The notes under the pieces were generated by a model. It was not told the origin of the DNA. It saw only the letters and a list, made by a program, of their open reading frames with translations, and searched no databases. A program made the position numbers and the translations under genes. This document shows, piece by piece, positions 63,111 to 64,000 of a DNA stretch of 64,000 nucleotides (positions are counted from its first letter, which is position 1; every line of letters begins with the position of its first letter). Origin of the DNA: Streptomyces sp. NBC_01471 (GTDB lineage Bacteria > Actinomycetota > Actinomycetes > Streptomycetales > Streptomycetaceae); NCBI RefSeq assembly GCF_041438865.1, contig NZ_CP109450.1:372001-436000 (forward strand), written 5' to 3'.

Positions 63111-64000
63111 CGCCTGCTCCTCTTCCGCAGGGCGCTCGTGGTGCGCACCTGCACGATGCGGTCGGTGGTGATGGCCGCCAGCAGCAGCACGCCGGTGATG
63201 GCCTGCTGCCAGAAGGAGTCCACCTTCAGCACGACCAGGGCGCTGCCGATGGTGGTGAGCAGCAGCGCGCCGAGCGCCGCTCCCCATACGGCGCCGGTGC
63301 CGCCGGTGATCGCGACCCCGCCGACGACGACGGCGCTGACCACGGTGAGCTCCCAGCCGTTGGCCGCGTCCGCGACGACGGTGCCGAAACGGGCGAGCCA
63401 GAGAGCTCCGGCGAATCCGGCGACCGCGCCGGAGAAGGCGTACGCGCCGAGGATCCTGCGGCGGACCGGGATGCCCGCGAGGCGGGCGGCCTCGGGGCTG
63501 GAGCCGATGGCGTACAGCTCGCGCCCGCTGCGGTAGGTCCGCAGGTAGTACGCGGTCCCGGCGAGGACCGCGGCGGAGATCAGGGGCAGATAGGGGATGC
63601 CGAGCACGCTGCCGGTACCGAGCGAGAGCACGCCGTCGGGGACGTTGACGGCGTTGATCTGCTCACCGTGCGCCCAGGCGTGGTCGACGCCCTGGACGAC
63701 GTACAGCATGCCGAGCGTGACGACCAGCGCGGGCACCCGTCCGAAGCTGACGAGCGCTCCGCTGACGAGGCCGCAGACGACACCGAGCCCGAGTCCCAGC
63801 AGGACCACGGTGATGGCGCTGTGGTCGGTGCCGGAGGCGAAGTGGCCGCAGGCGAAGGCCGTCAGACCGGTGACCGAGCCGACCGAGAGGTCGATGTTGC
63901 GGGTGATGACGACGACGGACTGGCCGACGGCGAGGAGGACCAGGATCGAGGAGTTGAGCAGCAGGTCCTTGATGCCCTGGTCGTCGAGGAAGCCGGGGTT
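63107..64000 (-). CDS. rhaP: Sugar ABC transporter permease, RhaP-like, 5' end beyond window
   Basis: The minus-strand frame is open to the right edge, giving 297 visible residues. ITRNIDLSVGSVTGLTAF is the N-terminal permease signature; ELYAIGSSPEAARLAGIPVRRR the ATPase contact; SAVVVGGVAITGGTGAVWG the late motif. An internal ATG at 63808 is not the start because the signature lies before it. The ATPase gene is expected just outside the window. Confidence 0.9.
   Translation of the reverse strand, partial: NPGFLDDQGIKDLLLNSSILVLLAVGQSVVVITRNIDLSVGSVTGLTAFACGHFASGTDHSAITVVLLGLGLGVVCGLVSGALVSFGRVPALVVTLGMLYVVQGVDHAWAHGEQINAVNVPDGVLSLGTGSVLGIPYLPLISAAVLAGTAYYLRTYRSGRELYAIGSSPEAARLAGIPVRRRILGAYAFSGAVAGFAGALWLARFGTVVADAANGWELTVVSAVVVGGVAITGGTGAVWGAALGALLLTTIGSALVVLKVDSFWQQAITGVLLLAAITTDRIVQVRTTSALRKRSRR

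Overview
The window is high-GC DNA with the gene style of a Streptomyces chromosome: many GTG and one TTG start, 4-nt ATGA/GTGA overlaps, Tat-exported lipoproteins and enzymes, PadR/HAAS and DUF574 families, and an NRPS cluster. Every assignment comes from reading the sequence and known family motifs; no database search was run. No rRNA, tRNA, CRISPR array or intact insertion sequence was seen.

Region 1 (1-14.7 kb) is the 3' end of an NRPS cluster. Two translationally coupled synthetases give ...A-PCP | C-A-PCP-E | C-A-PCP | C-A-PCP-Red, ending in an NAD(P)H thioester reductase, so the peptide should leave as an aldehyde or alcohol. Pocket residues suggest X, D-Gln, a Val-like residue, then a Phe-like residue that is reduced. 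Long tracts of the two synthetases are almost identical in DNA at a constant 7,916-bp offset, and parts of the coding strand are almost free of G, so the modules look like products of recent recombination. Two F420-type genes follow.

Region 2 (15-33.9 kb) is mixed metabolism and cell surface: a DUF574 methyltransferase, a secreted protein, a cobalamin riboswitch with metE, an aldo-keto reductase with a divergent TetR and twin operators, a broken DipZ/CcdA gene, a purine set (2OG-Fe oxygenase, NCS2 permease, 8-oxoguanine/guanine-type deaminase), a secreted GH65 enzyme, a class F sortase, a small surface protein, a Tat lipoprotein of the DD-peptidase fold, a PadR/HAAS pair and a YciO/YrdC protein.

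Region 3 (34-51.4 kb) holds a beta-lactamase locus arranged like blaL-blaA-blaB of Streptomyces cacaoi, a sugar porter, a threonine-dehydratase-like enzyme with its PAS/HTH regulator and a large operator-like palindrome, a second DUF574 methyltransferase, a PfpI-like protein, a complete sialic acid catabolic operon (GntR regulator, nanA, nanK, nanE, nanT), a YeiH/LysR divergent pair and an MFS exporter.

Region 4 (51.6-64 kb) has DUF779 and a small membrane protein, then an acyl-CoA catabolic group (two acyl-CoA dehydrogenases that look like partners, an MDR reductase, a DECR-type SDR, an enoyl-CoA hydratase), a proline-iminopeptidase-like hydrolase, and the end of a rhamnose-type ABC operon (two permeases and a binding lipoprotein, with a sugar-isomerase-like gene downstream) that runs off the right edge.
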